Part shown: positions 22,025 through 33,934 of the stretch, piece after piece
Position numbering within the stretch: position 1 is the first letter of the stretch
Layout: the number at the start of each line of letters is the position of its first letter
Source: Nemertoderma westbladi
Taxonomy: Eukaryota; Xenacoelomorpha; Nemertodermatida; Nemertodermatidae
DNA: 63,718 bases
Assembly (NCBI GenBank): GCA_032718475.1
Contig: JAUCBJ010006461.1
Span: 1-63,718 of the forward strand
Direction: 5' to 3'
Position numbers and translations under genes: made by a program
Notes under the pieces: model-generated
The model's input: the letters and a program-made list of their open reading frames with translations, nothing else
The model's database searches: none
Told to the model about the DNA's origin: nothing

Positions 22025-24860
22025 ATGAGCAAACAGACGCCCTGAGAACTGGAAGGAGAAAGAACGCCGCCACGGACCCCGGACGACACCAACCAAACGA
22101 TCCAAGAGGCCGCAACGAGATGATACCGGCCAGCCACCCCGGATTCGCCACCGAGGGACGATCCGAATGCCCGAGAGGAGGGCAGCCGACAACAACGAGG
22201 AGGGAAAGACAACGGCGAGTTGACGCGCGACGACGACGGCGGTCGGAGAACCGAAGTCGCCAGCCAGCCACAGACTGAGGGTGACGGACGGCCCACCGGA
22301 ACGGCGACGGTGTGGCCGCCGGTACGACGCCGGACAAGGAGGGAAGGTAGAGTTAACGAGGAGGATGTCGGGACGAGTGATCGCCTGCGACAGGCGTACA
22401 ACGCCACAAAGAAACTACTAAAAGAGGCTAAGGAGGAGAGAAAGGTAGACCAGCCTGACTATACCAGAAGCTAGATGAGTCAAATAAACATTTTCGTTAC
22501 TTAGTCCGTTTCGGACAGGGAGAGGGGGGTCGCCACAGAACTGTTTGAATTGTGGCGGTCCGAGGTAATGGAGCCAGATGTAGTGTACATAGGGCCTTAC
22601 CTAGTGGATGCCAGGGAAATTAAGTTAGTGGGATGGGCGGACCCGCATGACGGCGAATCCAAGGTTAACCCCGAGGATTCAGTGTTGTTGGTTAGTAAGA
22701 ACCCCAGTAAACTGGGGAAAATTAGTAGGACAGAGAGGCGACGGGAGTCCGTTGCGACCGATAAGTCCGCTACATCCTCCGCGAAAGCAAGAAGGGTGTT
22801 AGAGATAGATCTGGCGTGTCAACTAGACATTGTGGCGCTGGATCAAAAGGAATTGGAGAGGCAGTTAGATGAGGGAACTGCACTATTAGAGAGGGAGAGA
22901 GAATTAGCAAGAGAGTGTAATGAGAGAGCCGAGAGGGTGGCGAGAAACTATAGGGAGCGGGAGGAGAGAGAGATGAGTGAGCGTAAAGAGCGCAAGGAGC
23001 GGGAGGCGAGAGTGGAAAACGAGCGCAAGATGCGGGAGGCTGAGAGAATTGAAAGAGAAGTGAATGAGCGCAAAGAGCGAGAAGTGAGAGTGGCAGCGAG
23101 GGTAGAGAGGGAAACGAACGAGCGTAGAGAGCAGTAGGCGAGGGAGACATAATTAGCTAACCAGAGTATGAGAGAGGAGAGAGAGAGAGCAGGCTAGCAG
23201 ATGCGGGATGATATGCATAACCGGCTGAGGGGGTTAATGCAGTATCAAGCAAAGCAAAAGCACCGATTAGAACTGGCAAAAATGGGATTATCGGAGAGTG
23301 AGGCTGGTTCGGGTAGTATTTACGAAGAACCAGAGGTCATGGAAACCTTTGTTAATACCCCACTTACAGGTACCGGACGACAGACCCAGGACTGGTGTAG
23401 CCGTACGGGCGGGGGGGGGGGGGGTAATAATAATAATACGTTAGAGGGAGTTAATATTAATAGTACCGTAATAGACAACCCTAATCAAACCTTTCTTGCA
23501 GGAAATAATATTTTACCCGGAAACAATAACCCTAATTTAAATGTGCAAAATAATCGAAATAATACAAATAATTCTGAGCAAAATAATTTAAATAATTTAG
23601 GTAACATCAATACGTTAAACAACCCTGAAGAAATTAACCAAAATAATATCATTAGTAATAGTGTAACGAATCAGGGCGAAATTAATAACAGTGCAATTAA
23701 TACAAACATAGGGGGAACAGGTGGGCCGGCCAACAAGAGCCTGCAAGGCCACGCAGTTGCACAGGGGGAAGCGGGGGTGAGTCAACCTAACGAGAGCCTG
23801 CAAGGCCACGCAGTTGCACAGGGAGAAGCGGGGGTGAACAAACCCAGCGAGGGTAGAGATAGTGCGTCGACTAGAGAGGGGCGTAGGGGCGAAGTAAGAG
23901 GTGACGGATTGGGGGGGGGGGGGCTATGGGCACCCCACCACAAGTGATTAGTGGTGAGAGGGGGGGGGGGGCAGAGAATGTCCCACAAGTGTCAATGGGA
24001 AAAGCATGTGGCGAGTTAGGTGAACCGCGGCACCCGACGACAGAGAATAGTAGGGGGATTGCGAATATCCCCAGAACCGTCCAACCGGGCAGAGAGAGAG
24101 ACGTTGGTGCCGTGAGCGGGCGAGCGAGAAAACGTCGAGCCCAGTCGGAAGATGGAAGAAGAACAGTGGAGTTTATCCGAGAGGTCGAAGCGAGATCTCA
24201 CGAAGAGGAACACTGCACTGAAGCGAGACAAACTCTCCGGTTGCTATGAGCAACCGGAGAGGAAGGATGGACAGTGAACCTTTGGTAGTCGAGGTGGAGT
24301 TAGAGAGCCGATGGGGTTTACTCCGGGAGATTGCCGTCTCCCCGGAGAAACACAACCTGGTGAGATATACCACAGACCGGGAGAAGGGTACAGGATGTAC
24401 CTGTACAAGGACGAGGACAGGAGAGAGGATCGAAGAGAAACTTCCCGACGGAACGTAGCTGCCAATCGAGAATATGGTAGTCGCGGGGAGGAATATTGGA
24501 ATATTCGAGAAGGTTAAACTTTGGTCTGGAAGGACACAGGCAGACTGCAGGACATACTGTAGGCCTTACTGCACATACTATAGGCCATGCTGGGAGAGAT
24601 AGTGTAGGCGATAGGGTAGCGCAGACAATGGGATTAGACCCAGAAGTCACGGCATACATACTGGTAGATAGGCAAGAAGTGGATAGGCCTATACCGGTAC
24701 CTGCACACCAGTATGACTATAACATGCAGGGATATAATATATACCCAGGGGAGGGGGGGGGGGGGCTATTGCCGATAGATGCATGGGCCCTAACATGGTA
24801 ACATCAACCCCAGTACCAAATATAACATTGGTGGGGGGGGGGGGGGGGGCAGGGTGACAT
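22025..24860 (+). pseudogene. gag: BEL-B gag region (broken)
   Basis: The sequence is collinear with BEL-A gag. The likely start ATG at 22025 meets a stop after six codons. Recognisable pieces follow: an Arg/Thr-rich N-terminus (22220-22474), a conserved middle and Glu/Arg/Lys-rich coiled-coil segment (22550-23137), an Asn-rich low-complexity segment (23201-23947), and a final piece before pol (23926-24860). Poly-G runs sit at the same segment boundaries as in BEL-A (about 23410, 23911, 23960, 24752 and 24833). Here the first run keeps the frame open, which shows that the segments belong to one protein. Confidence 0.75.
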
Positions 24861-24861
24861 T

Positions 24862-27800
24862 CCCCCATTGCAATATCAGCAATACACTCAACTGAGAACA
24901 AAAACCCCTAACCCCTCAGACCCAAATAAGTCATGTGACATGGAGATATGGAGGGGACCGTTACCCCCGATGATATACCCAACACAAAGAAAGTGGACAG
25001 GCCCGATGGGCGAACCGCACCCAACAGCAACAGGGTCTGTATCACAACCATCAAGTGCGCTGGAAGTACAAGTGATGGGAATGGCAACACTCATCGACGC
25101 GCTAAAGACCAGAATCGAGCTACCGCCAGTGGAGCCGTTCGTAAACCAGAGAAATATCTGCAATTCCGGCGTATGTACAGCAACGAAATACTAACAAAAA
25201 ACTTGACGCAGGCGGAGTGCCTTAAATACCTACAAGTTTACACAGGGGGGCCAGCATACGACATTGTAAGGTATCAAAGGTGGATTCACGACTGCATGGC
25301 GGGCCCTAGACAGGGAATTCGGGCATCCTGCGAAGATCATCCGACAAACCTTAAGGGGAATAACATCAGGCGGACTACAGGATAACCCTGTCAGCATCAA
25401 GACCTTCGCGAATAAAGTCGAAAAGGCGCTGATTGTGCTAAAATCCCTAGATGCACCTTACGAACTCAACGCATCGAACAACATCACTACAATAGCGCAG
25501 GCACTACCGATCTGGCTGAGGAACAAGTGGAGAAAGATCGCCTTCTCCACTCGGGAGAAGAAAGGTGCGGAGCCAGGGCTAGAGGAGATGTAGAACTTCC
25601 TTAACTATGAGGCAGAATTGATTACAGACCCAGTCTACAGCGAGGATAGTCTGGGGAGGGCGCTGAGAGCTGAATACAACAGGCCTAAACCCGAGCACAG
25701 TGCGGCGAACGCACTACCAAAATTAAGACAGTCACTACCATACGCAGCGACACAGGGGACTGCAAGTCCATAGATAGCTGGGAGTAGAGCCACACCGTGG
25801 CAGGGACAGAAACAAAATAACAACACAAACAAATATAATCCCAACACACCCAGTAGGCCGAGTTCAAATAATAAAAACACTAAACCGCTAGGTATAAATA
25901 TACGCACGATACGCGAAGCGCTATATAAAGAAGGCTATAATCCAAAATACAAGTGCCAATTACACACAAACGCATTCCACAACACCATGAATTGTAAGCA
26001 TTGGCAAGCGTTGCCTAAACAAGATCTGGTAGCCTACATGGGTATAAATGGAATTTGTCATTGATGTGTGGTAGGAGGACACAGAGCCGAAGAGTGTAAA
26101 GAAACACCAATGAAACACGGCGAGGTAGATGGAGGTAAAGGTCAAACAATGGTGACAACCACCATGGGAGCGAAGAGAAGGGGAACGGTACTACTCGGGG
26201 TGGTACCGGTGAGGGTGATAGGAGAAAGCGGCCGATCAGTCACGACCTTGATGTTGGTTGACAGTGGAGCAGCCTTCACGCTAGTGGAGAATTGGGTTGC
26301 TGAAGAGATAGGGTTGCAGACGAGGCCAAGTAAAATGGCGGTAATTACTATCTTGAGCAAGGATGAGGTCTTGGAGATGAGAACGGGACGTTGCAAGATA
26401 TCAGCAATAGCACCAGGCTGCGATTATGGGGCGACTATCGACCCCATCCAAATAATAGAATCGACTAATATAAACACCAGGCGGCCCACAAGGATCGAGG
26501 TCAAGCAATATCGGTTCCTGGACGATATCGATTTCTCAATACCCGAAGTGGACATCTCGAAGGTATCCATCATAGTCGGTATGGATTGTCCGACGGCCCA
26601 CGAGAGAGTACGGACCATATTCGGAGGGGATAAAGCTTCGAAGGAGGCCAGGGTTGGAACCTCGGTAGAGGACAAACAGGAGCTGGAGAGTGTGAAGAAC
26701 TCGATGAAGTGTGAAGGGGGGCGGTACACCATAGGGATGGTGTGGAAACAACCAAAGTTACCGCTACTGGACAATAAATGGATGGTACTTACGAGGCTTC
26801 GCAAACTGAAACAGACACTCAGATGGAGCCCCGAGAAGGATCAGTACATCCATAAAACGATTAAGAAATACGTTGAAAAGGGGTGGGCCGTGGAGTTACC
26901 GATCGACGAGCCAAACACGGACAGGACCTACTATTTGCCACTGCACGTGGCTTTGGATCCAAAGAAGGGTAAACTGCAGATGGTGGCCGACGCGTCACCC
27001 AAAACGAACGGCAAGAACCTAAACAACTATCTGCTGGAAGGCCCCAACATTTACAACTCGGGGATAGAGGTCCTGTTGAGATTCAGAAATGGGAGGCACG
27101 CCTTCACGTGCGATATTGAAGGCATGTTCAACCAAGTCCATGTAACGGAGGAAGACAGCGATAGTCGGCGCTTCCTATTGTACAACGGCGATGAAGAACC
27201 GTATACCGATGTACAAAATGGTAGTGCAGAACATGGGGGCCAAATTGTCCTCATTCACAACGACTATGGCTGTAAGAGATACGGAGGAGGGCAAGGAAGG
27301 AGAATATAGTGGGAAGGCAATCGACATGATTTGACGCGGATTCTATGTAGATTATGGGATGGGATCTGGAAACACGGTTGAAGGTCCCGGAGGAAATAAG
27401 TAGACAGTGGAATAAGTGGACGGGGAGTCTTGAGGATATGGGGATGTACAGCATGCCACGCGTGTACTTCCCGGATGGAGACATGACGGATCTGGAAAAG
27501 GCGAAATAGACGAGATAAGGGCAATGACCAATCTGGAAAGGTGGCACTACTGCCCAACCGACGACAATCCAGCAGATCTGTTATCGAGGGGCGTTGTACG
27601 CTGCACTTTCTCAAGGAAGCAAGAGTTGTGGCAACATGGGTCACGCTTTCTTAATGGTAGATCGACCTGGCCACCAATGAGGAAGGTGGACCCAGGCACG
27701 GAGGAAGTAGTAGCAGAAGAGGAGGGAGAGGATTCAGAAGGGGAAGAGATATACAGCCAGTTGGCGAGGGAGATTAAGGAGGTGCCACCGAGTTCGAGAG

Positions 27801-29211
27801 AACCATGTGATAATCCAACGGATAAGCTGCTCAGTTACAGCTCCAGCTGGTACAAGACTAAGAAGTTGGTAGCATATTTGAGGGCCTATGGGGATTTCCT
27901 CAGGGGAGTTGGTAAGGATACCAAAACGAGACCCAATATTGATCTGGAAGGAGCGGCTAAAGCCATGATACAATACGAGGAAAGAAAGGGGTACGCCGAC
28001 AAAGTGGACAGAGTCAGCAAGCGATAGCGCCTTCGTTGAGACAGCAAACTCAACCCGCTGTCTCCGCAATTGAACGATGATGGGATCCTGGTGATGAATT
28101 CCAGAGTGGTAAACAACAACAGCCCAGTTATTCCACCGAAACCCATATTAATCCCCAACAAATCACCAATAGTCCACCAGATCATATGGGACTCCCATAA
28201 ATCGATACTACACGGAGGTATCAATCAGATCCTGATGGTGATACGCAAGACGTTCTGGATTATCCAACTCAGGAAGATGGTAAAGGCGGTAGTGGGGCAG
28301 TGCCAGACCTGCTGACGGACGAGGAAGGAGAGGGCCATACAGGAGATGGCGCCATTACCGGCCAACAGAGTGAGACATCATGACCTGCCATTTACACACT
28401 GTGGGCCGATGTTCGGGCCGATAAAGATAAAGGTGATGTGACACACAGAGAAACGTTATGGCATTAACACGAGAGTGGTGGGAATAGAACTTGCACAGGA
28501 CGCTATGGCATCGGCATTCATTAATGCCCTAGAGAGGTTTGTAACCCGCAGAGGAGGGACGGTAGAGGTGTTATATTCGGATAACGGGACCAACTTTGTG
28601 GGCGCGGACAACGAGTTGGCCGAGGCTTTCGACATCCTAGAAGGAGATGATGTCAGAGCGGCTATGAGAAAGCATCTCATAAAGTGGGAGAGGAGAACAC
28701 CATAAGCGCCACATACATTAGGGTGTGTGGAGAGGCTTGTGGGAAGCTCCAAACGCCTGATGACCAAACTGATGAACAACCATATGGTCACGGAAGACCT
28801 GTTAAGAACGGTGTTAGCCAAGTGTGAAAGAATCATTAATAGCAGACCTCTATATCCCGAGAACGACGACCCGGAATCACTGGACGTCCTAACACCAGGT
28901 CATTTACTCATGGAGAGGCCGGCGACAATTGACATGCGGGGTGTAGATCCAGATGACATGCATTCACACCAAAGCTGGAAAGTCGCCAATGCAATAAGTG
29001 CGTAGTATTGGACGAGATGGATAGAAGAGTATCTTCCAACACTACATAGGAGGAGTAAGTGGAGGAATACTAGCAGAGAGTTGAGGAAGGGTGACTTGGT
29101 AATCGTCACAGACGACACAATTATCAGTAACCAATGGAGACTAGCCAGAGTGGTAGATACGTACCCGGACGAGGACGGAAGAATTAGGTCGGTGGGAGTG
29201 AGGATTGGAGG
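24862..29211 (+). pseudogene. pol: BEL-B pol (stops, frameshifts, two internal deletions)
   Basis: Collinear with BEL-A pol. Order: DUF1759-like region (25100-25900), CCHC knuckle with a stop in it (about 26050-26100), protease (LVDSGAAFTLVENWV near 26255), RT start (26860-27200), H2C2/integrase (28070-28740, with SDNGTNFVGA) and DUF5641-like C-terminus (28740-29211). Two deletions relative to BEL-A remove about 125 codons after the RT box (near 27385) and most of RNase H (near 27495). The catalytic YVDD reads YVDY. Many stops are CGA-to-TGA changes relative to BEL-A. Confidence 0.85.
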
Positions 29212-29273
29212 AACTACTACTAGGATCGGCATGCTGCATTGCAGCTGCATTTTTAAGAATGCTGTGCTGGCTG
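29212..29273 (-). mobile_element. RTE-like LINE, 3'-terminal fragment only (copy 4)
   Basis: About 62 bp of the LINE 3' end in reverse orientation (ACTACTACTAGGATCGGC through AAGAATGCTGTGC) sits at the end of BEL-B pol. On the right, BEL sequence resumes at CACCTTAGA. Compared with BEL-A, about 65-70 bp of BEL sequence between the two breakpoints is missing, so the insertion came with a target deletion. Confidence 0.8.
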
Positions 29274-29592
29274 TCACCTTAGAGTTTAGACGTCCAATAT
29301 ATTGGACTGAGGGGGGTGGGAATGAGGGCGAGATGCCCTTCCCACACATAAAAATATAAAAAATAAAACAAGCTAAATAATAAAATAAGTAGTAATAGTA
29401 GTAGTAGGTAGTACATAGTACTAAGTAAGGTACATAGCGAGTACCATAGAACCTGTGGGCACTGAGGGTGCCACGTAGTGAGCGAAAGTAAAGGGTATGT
29501 AGGCATACCATAGTAGCAGTAGTAGGGTAGTGAGAGGAAGTAAAGGGTATGTACACATACCATAGTAGCAGTAGTAGGGTGCATAGTACCGT
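29274..29592 (+). repeat. BEL-B pol-ORF3 spacer, left half, with tandem repeats
   Basis: After a G-rich segment shared with BEL-A (ATATTGGACTGAGGGGG) come repeated units carrying GGGTATGTA...CATACCATAGTAG, with a period of roughly 60 bp. The array continues at 44187-44300 on the other side of BEL-A. No ORF is supported. The last five bases (29588-29592, ACCGT) are the target site duplicated by BEL-A. Confidence 0.7.
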
Positions 29593-30131
29593 TGTGACGG
29601 GATCCACGGAGGATCCCGGTTTATCCGGTTTTAATTTACGCGTCCCCGCCGTGTGTGAAAGGTAAAAGAGTTTGCGTTATTCGTCGTGTATAATATTCGG
29701 GTATATAGATATAGATAGTGAATGATAACTGGTAATATAGAGTTGTATGTGGAAGGCGGGAAACGGTAATTGAAGTCCCGGTACTTCCCTAGCTAAGTTA
29801 ACCTAACTAACACCAATAACATACTGAGATAACTGAATGAAATGATTACTGTCAACTGGTTATATTGCACGGGTTGGCCTTGTTACTGTACCTATTCGAT
29901 GCCCCCCCCCCCCTGATTGGCTAATATCCTTGTTGGCGCCCTTTGGAGTGTTCCCGTTCACTCCAGCCATTCTCTCTCTGTTAGGGGTTTGGCCCCTGAC
30001 CCTCATTGTGCGTTTCTCCTTCCCACTTTGTTGGGGTGACACGAGTTATTGATTGCCCAATCTCGTGGCCCCCAATATTGCTTAATGATTGACTTTATGG
30101 GTTCGTGTTAGCGGAATTGAATAAGCTAACA
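29593..30131 (-). repeat. BEL-A 3' LTR
   Basis: 539 bp, from TGTGACGGGATCC to AAGCTAACA on the + strand. It pairs with 43643-44186. On the element's own strand it starts TGTTAGC and ends GTCACA. Confidence 0.93.
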
Positions 30132-30876
30132 CTCCCCCCCATGCTATCTTCCCAGTGAGAAGATAGCATCCACCTTTAAGTGCGCTACAATTCCGCTGGA
30201 TCCCGATCTAGTATTGGGTGTGGGGTGGAACTATTTTTTCTCGGAGCCGGCTTTCCAGGCCGCTCCCTATGGGTATGATATCGCTACCCGGGTTCGCCTG
30301 GTGTCCCATGTCGGGCCGATCGTGCGCTCCTCTCACACGACTTTTGTTTCCCCAACACTTTCGCCACTTTGACTCCACTCCGTTCTCACCCTGACTCTCT
30401 TCTACTCCTCTTCTCTCTCACTCTAACTCTCGGACTTCCCTGTCCCTCACTCAGCCTCTTATCCTCCCCCCCCCCCCCCCACACTTGAATTGCATCCGCG
30501 CTCTCTCCGCACTCCGCACTATCACCTTTACTCGACCCCTCTTTGACCACCTTATCCTTTCTGACGAGTCTCACCCCCCCTCCTGTGCCGTCGCACTCAA
30601 GAAGTGTGAAATCGTCTGGTGTCTCGTCCATAGTGCCATAGTCAGTTAGCCCCCCAGTCCCAGTAGCTAATTGAGAAAGGTTGTATGACTATAGTACTTA
30701 CTTCGAATGTATATTTCATGACTAAACTACTGATTACTACGTACGTACATACAAATTGCACTTATTTAATTATTTGCATCATTTTGAATTTGTACTTAAT
30801 AGTTCGTACGTCCCACGTGGCGCCTTCCAGGCGTACCACGTCCAAGTCTCAGTTTCTCTCTCCCGGCCCTGGGAAC
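30132..30876 (-). other. BEL-A 3' untranslated region with polypurine tract and stem-loop
   Basis: The polypurine tract (CTCCCCCCC on + at 30132-30140) abuts the LTR. A perfect 10-bp stem, ATGCTATCTT (30141-30150) with AAGATAGCAT (30160-30169), is shared with BEL-C. Otherwise pyrimidine-rich with a C run near 30465-30480, and no supported ORF. Confidence 0.65.
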
Positions 30877-33402
30877 CTATTTGTCCCTCCTGAGATAGTT
30901 CCCTCTGGCGTCCTCCTCCCTGGGTCGTTTCTTGGTCACTACCGCTCCTCTGGGATCCGCTTTCTGCCTTCGGACTTTCGCCGCCACCTCCCTACTGATT
31001 CCGGTCGTTGGCTCCTTGGGCGCTGGTGTTATCAGTGCCCGATATCGCTTCGCCGGTGGCCCCTCCGAGTGGCCCTGTTGTCTCCCCCTGGTGGCGTCCC
31101 ATAAGATCATCTTCATTGCCTGCGGCACGTGCTCCGCCAAGAAATCCCTAAACTCCCCTCGGTTCTGTGGCGTCCACCTGTCCAAATACCTTTGTGTATT
31201 TATTACCCCGGCATACGACGCCGCCGTTGCTACCTCTTGATAGGTAAACGGTAACCTCCTCTTTATGATCTCCAAGTGAGCCTCCTGGTTGATTAGGAAG
31301 AAACCCCACTTAAACTCCTGGGCCTTCATGCGTTGCCACGTCATGGCCCCGACGTCGGCCCATTCTTCGAAGATCCTGAACTTCTCCTCATCGTCCATCC
31401 AGTCGCACTGGCGTCCGTAGTGTCCCCGAAAGTTACACTTCGGACATCGGTTATGCAACCGTGGACACGCCCCCATCCTGTGGCTCGACTCGCGGCAGTA
31501 GAGACAACTAGTCCCTTTCTGGAATCGGTACAGGCAGTTCCTTTCCTGGTGGGTCTGTCTCCCACAATAGTCACAGCCGAGCACCAATGTCTCCCGCCCC
31601 ACGTCGTCTTTCGTCCCAAGCGATCTCCGCGGTCTGTGGAGTCGCTGGTAGGCGAACTTCTGGACATTAGCGTCCCTGTCTACGTCTATCGTCTCCCCGA
31701 ATACTACCCGTGGTGCCGTCCCCGGTTGCTCGCCCAACCTGATAGTGCTCCCCGCGAAATCCATCGCCGGCTCCCCGTGCACCCAGGACCGCTTGCCGGG
31801 TTTGTCCCAGAAGGCTCTCGCCCCACTGGCCGTCACCACCCTCCCGCCAACCCAGTCCGTGTCCGAGTGGCCTATCCTCTCGATGGGCGACATCTCTCCG
31901 AACTCGTCGTCGTCCTCGTCCTCCTCTCGCAGTGGCTCCAACCCCGGTATCCTGGTGGACCCACTATGTCCCTTCCCGCCTTGGTTCTTGCCCGTAACTC
32001 TCCATTCCTCAAGCTCCCCTAGCTTCCTCTGCGGTTGATCGCCCTCGGCGCCCGCCGGTATGGGCATCGCTTGCAATCCCGACGTCGACTGTTTCGGTGA
32101 TCCCACCGTCCACCCCAGTTCTTTCCCTAGAGACTCCCCCGAACTCCCTGACGAAGCCCAACGAAGTTCGTCTAAGGCCGCTTGTTCCTCGAAGCCGTAG
32201 CTCTGCGCCCTAGCTTCCTCCTCCCTCTCCTCTGCTTCTCTCCTCTCCCACCTAGCAATTTCTTCCAATCGCTTCGCTTCTCGTCTGTCCGCTTCTAGCT
32301 GCTCCCACCTCTGATATGGCGTATCTACCTCCCTGTCTACCAGATGTCGGTGGTTGTAGTACACCGACTCGCCCTTCAGCCCCGGGTGGTCTACCAGACC
32401 CTCGAAAGCCGTTTTAAAGGCTCTTCTGTAGCTCAGGGGTGATCCCGATAGCAGGAATGCCGTTGGTTCCTTCCCAATGACGATAGTCATAAATAGGTTT
32501 AGTAAACCTATCATTATCCAGTCCTCCTGCAGGATATATCGCTTCTGATATATCTTTATCGCTCCTCTCCGGAATTGATACACCTCTTGTTTCCCTGGCC
32601 TCGCTCCCCACTTCAGCGAGTTCGCTAACTCTGCTCCGTACTCTTCTCTAAACTTTCCCCAGTCCGTCGGTTTGTGACACACGAGCCCCAATAGCTGGCC
32701 CATCGCCACCGCTCCGCACTGGCCTGTGCTCTCCACCACTCCCAACCCATCCGGCGCTGTCATAGCCATGAAGACCGTCTGCGTGTCCAGAAGGTTGGGG
32801 GTGTCCGGACCGATGATTCTCTCCGCATCGTCGCGAATTGCCGATCCCACTTTCGTCGTCGAGTTCTCTCGTACCAGGACTTGCACCGCTTTTGGCAATC
32901 GGTTTAATTTCGGCCCATCCTTGTTCCCATACGTTCCTAGGTCGAATAGGAATATGTCCCCATTTGGCGCGGCCAAATGTAGGAGTATGGTCCTGGCCGA
33001 CCCCGCTGATCCTCGTCTCGAACCCGGATCGTCTTCCACGGTTCCCTCGTCGTCTAGGATCATATATCCTCCCCTGGTGACGGACTCTACGGACCTCTTC
33101 CAATCTTTCTTCGGCGAATCCCTCGCGTACCTCGGAATCCCGAACTTCTCCTCGTCTTCCTTTACCACATAGTGGAAATGCTGGAAGATCGCGTTGTCCA
33201 GCGACGGCGTCCCGTAGGTCCTGACCAGCCGCTGTTCGTGCACTTCTCTGAAGTGGTCTTGTAGCGCTCGCGCTGCGTGACCCCTCTCCAGCCGTTCGTA
33301 GTACCCTCTCGTCTTCTCTTCCGGATGCCTCTTGGTGAAGTCCACCAGTATCTCCTTCCCTCCTTGCTCTGCCTTTCTCTTTCTGATCAGCTTTCCCGCC
33401 AT
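30877..33402 (-). CDS. BEL-A third ORF: DEDD exonuclease-like domain plus three CCHC zinc knuckles
   Basis: An intact 841-codon ORF downstream of pol on the same strand. I start it at the ATG at 33402 because BEL-B has an ATG at the same place (44825); upstream in-frame codons have no ATG. Residues about 112-300 have the motif order of DEDD 3'-5' exonucleases: GYMILDDEGT (DxE, about 117-119), LLHLAAPNGDIFLFDLG, TKVGSAIRDDAER (Asp about 191), NLLDTQ, then WGARP and a YILQED segment (about 289-294) in the third-motif position, where DEDDy enzymes have Tyr-x3-Asp. A charged segment follows, then three canonical CX2CX4HX4C knuckles (about 610-623, 633-646, 653-666), a conserved C-terminal domain and a basic KKRPREED tail. 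No signal peptide or membrane segment is evident, so it is not an envelope. The knuckles indicate nucleic-acid binding; exonuclease activity is inference. Confidence 0.72.
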   Translation of the reverse strand: MAGKLIRKRKAEQGGKEILVDFTKRHPEEKTRGYYERLERGHAARALQDHFREVHEQRLVRTYGTPSLDNAIFQHFHYVVKEDEEKFGIPRYARDSPKKDWKRSVESVTRGGYMILDDEGTVEDDPGSRRGSAGSARTILLHLAAPNGDIFLFDLGTYGNKDGPKLNRLPKAVQVLVRENSTTKVGSAIRDDAERIIGPDTPNLLDTQTVFMAMTAPDGLGVVESTGQCGAVAMGQLLGLVCHKPTDWGKFREEYGAELANSLKWGARPGKQEVYQFRRGAIKIYQKRYILQEDWIMIGLLNLFMTIVIGKEPTAFLLSGSPLSYRRAFKTAFEGLVDHPGLKGESVYYNHRHLVDREVDTPYQRWEQLEADRREAKRLEEIARWERREAEEREEEARAQSYGFEEQAALDELRWASSGSSGESLGKELGWTVGSPKQSTSGLQAMPIPAGAEGDQPQRKLGELEEWRVTGKNQGGKGHSGSTRIPGLEPLREEDEDDDEFGEMSPIERIGHSDTDWVGGRVVTASGARAFWDKPGKRSWVHGEPAMDFAGSTIRLGEQPGTAPRVVFGETIDVDRDANVQKFAYQRLHRPRRSLGTKDDVGRETLVLGCDYCGRQTHQERNCLYRFQKGTSCLYCRESSHRMGACPRLHNRCPKCNFRGHYGRQCDWMDDEEKFRIFEEWADVGAMTWQRMKAQEFKWGFFLINQEAHLEIIKRRLPFTYQEVATAASYAGVINTQRYLDRWTPQNRGEFRDFLAEHVPQAMKMILWDATRGRQQGHSEGPPAKRYRALITPAPKEPTTGISREVAAKVRRQKADPRGAVVTKKRPREEDARGNYLRRDK

Positions 33403-33934
33403 TCCGAACACTCTCACTCGCTCACCTGTAAGGTGGTGCCTTACCAAGGCGCAATACAGATGAGTGATGTAGCTAAGATGTTCTGTACGGTCCGATAATG
33501 GCCTATTTCCTATCTAACGACGTCTTTTAGCCTAAATCCCTGTTACTTAATTCTGTAGCTAACAAATGTACCCTAATTTACAATTTCTGTCCATTGCTTT
33601 AATTATGTTCCATAATAATTTCCCTGCTGTTACCATAATTTGTAATTTTTTAGCCCTATTTATTCTATTTATTTTTAATTTAATTTTAACCCTACTGTCC
33701 TACTGTTTCCTATTACTTGCTACTGCCTATGGATTATTCTATCTCCTAATCCACATTCTGGCCTACTCTGTGGGCTTGTGCAGTACAACAGTATGCGTCG
33801 CGTGGCCACACGATTTATCCAGCTGTACTCATAGGCCCCCCTCTCGCTACTAATTACTGACTAATATCTATACTATATATACCCTTCTACCTCTATCTCT
33901 ATCTCTTACTAACTAGTACTACGTACTCTCTAAC
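33403..33934 (-). promoter_or_regulatory. BEL-A leader upstream of the third ORF, with conserved hairpin
   Basis: About 35-50 bases before the ATG lies GCCTTGGTAAGGC on the element strand (33441-33453 region), a 5-bp stem with a 3-base loop. BEL-B has the identical word at 44777-44789, before its own third ORF. It also contains splice-donor-like GGTAAG. Farther upstream the strand is AT-rich without an ORF on the element's strand. Confidence 0.45.

Noticed and set aside
30877-33402. Third ORF of BEL-A as an envelope gene
   Set aside because: No signal peptide, transmembrane segment or glycoprotein features. Three CCHC knuckles and an exonuclease-like motif order point to a nucleic-acid-binding protein.
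33566-33853. Hydrophobic 95-codon + strand ORF that looks like membrane segments
   Set aside because: It lies antisense in the AT-rich leader of the BEL-A third ORF and has no counterpart in BEL-B. T-rich DNA gives Leu/Ile/Phe-rich frames by chance.
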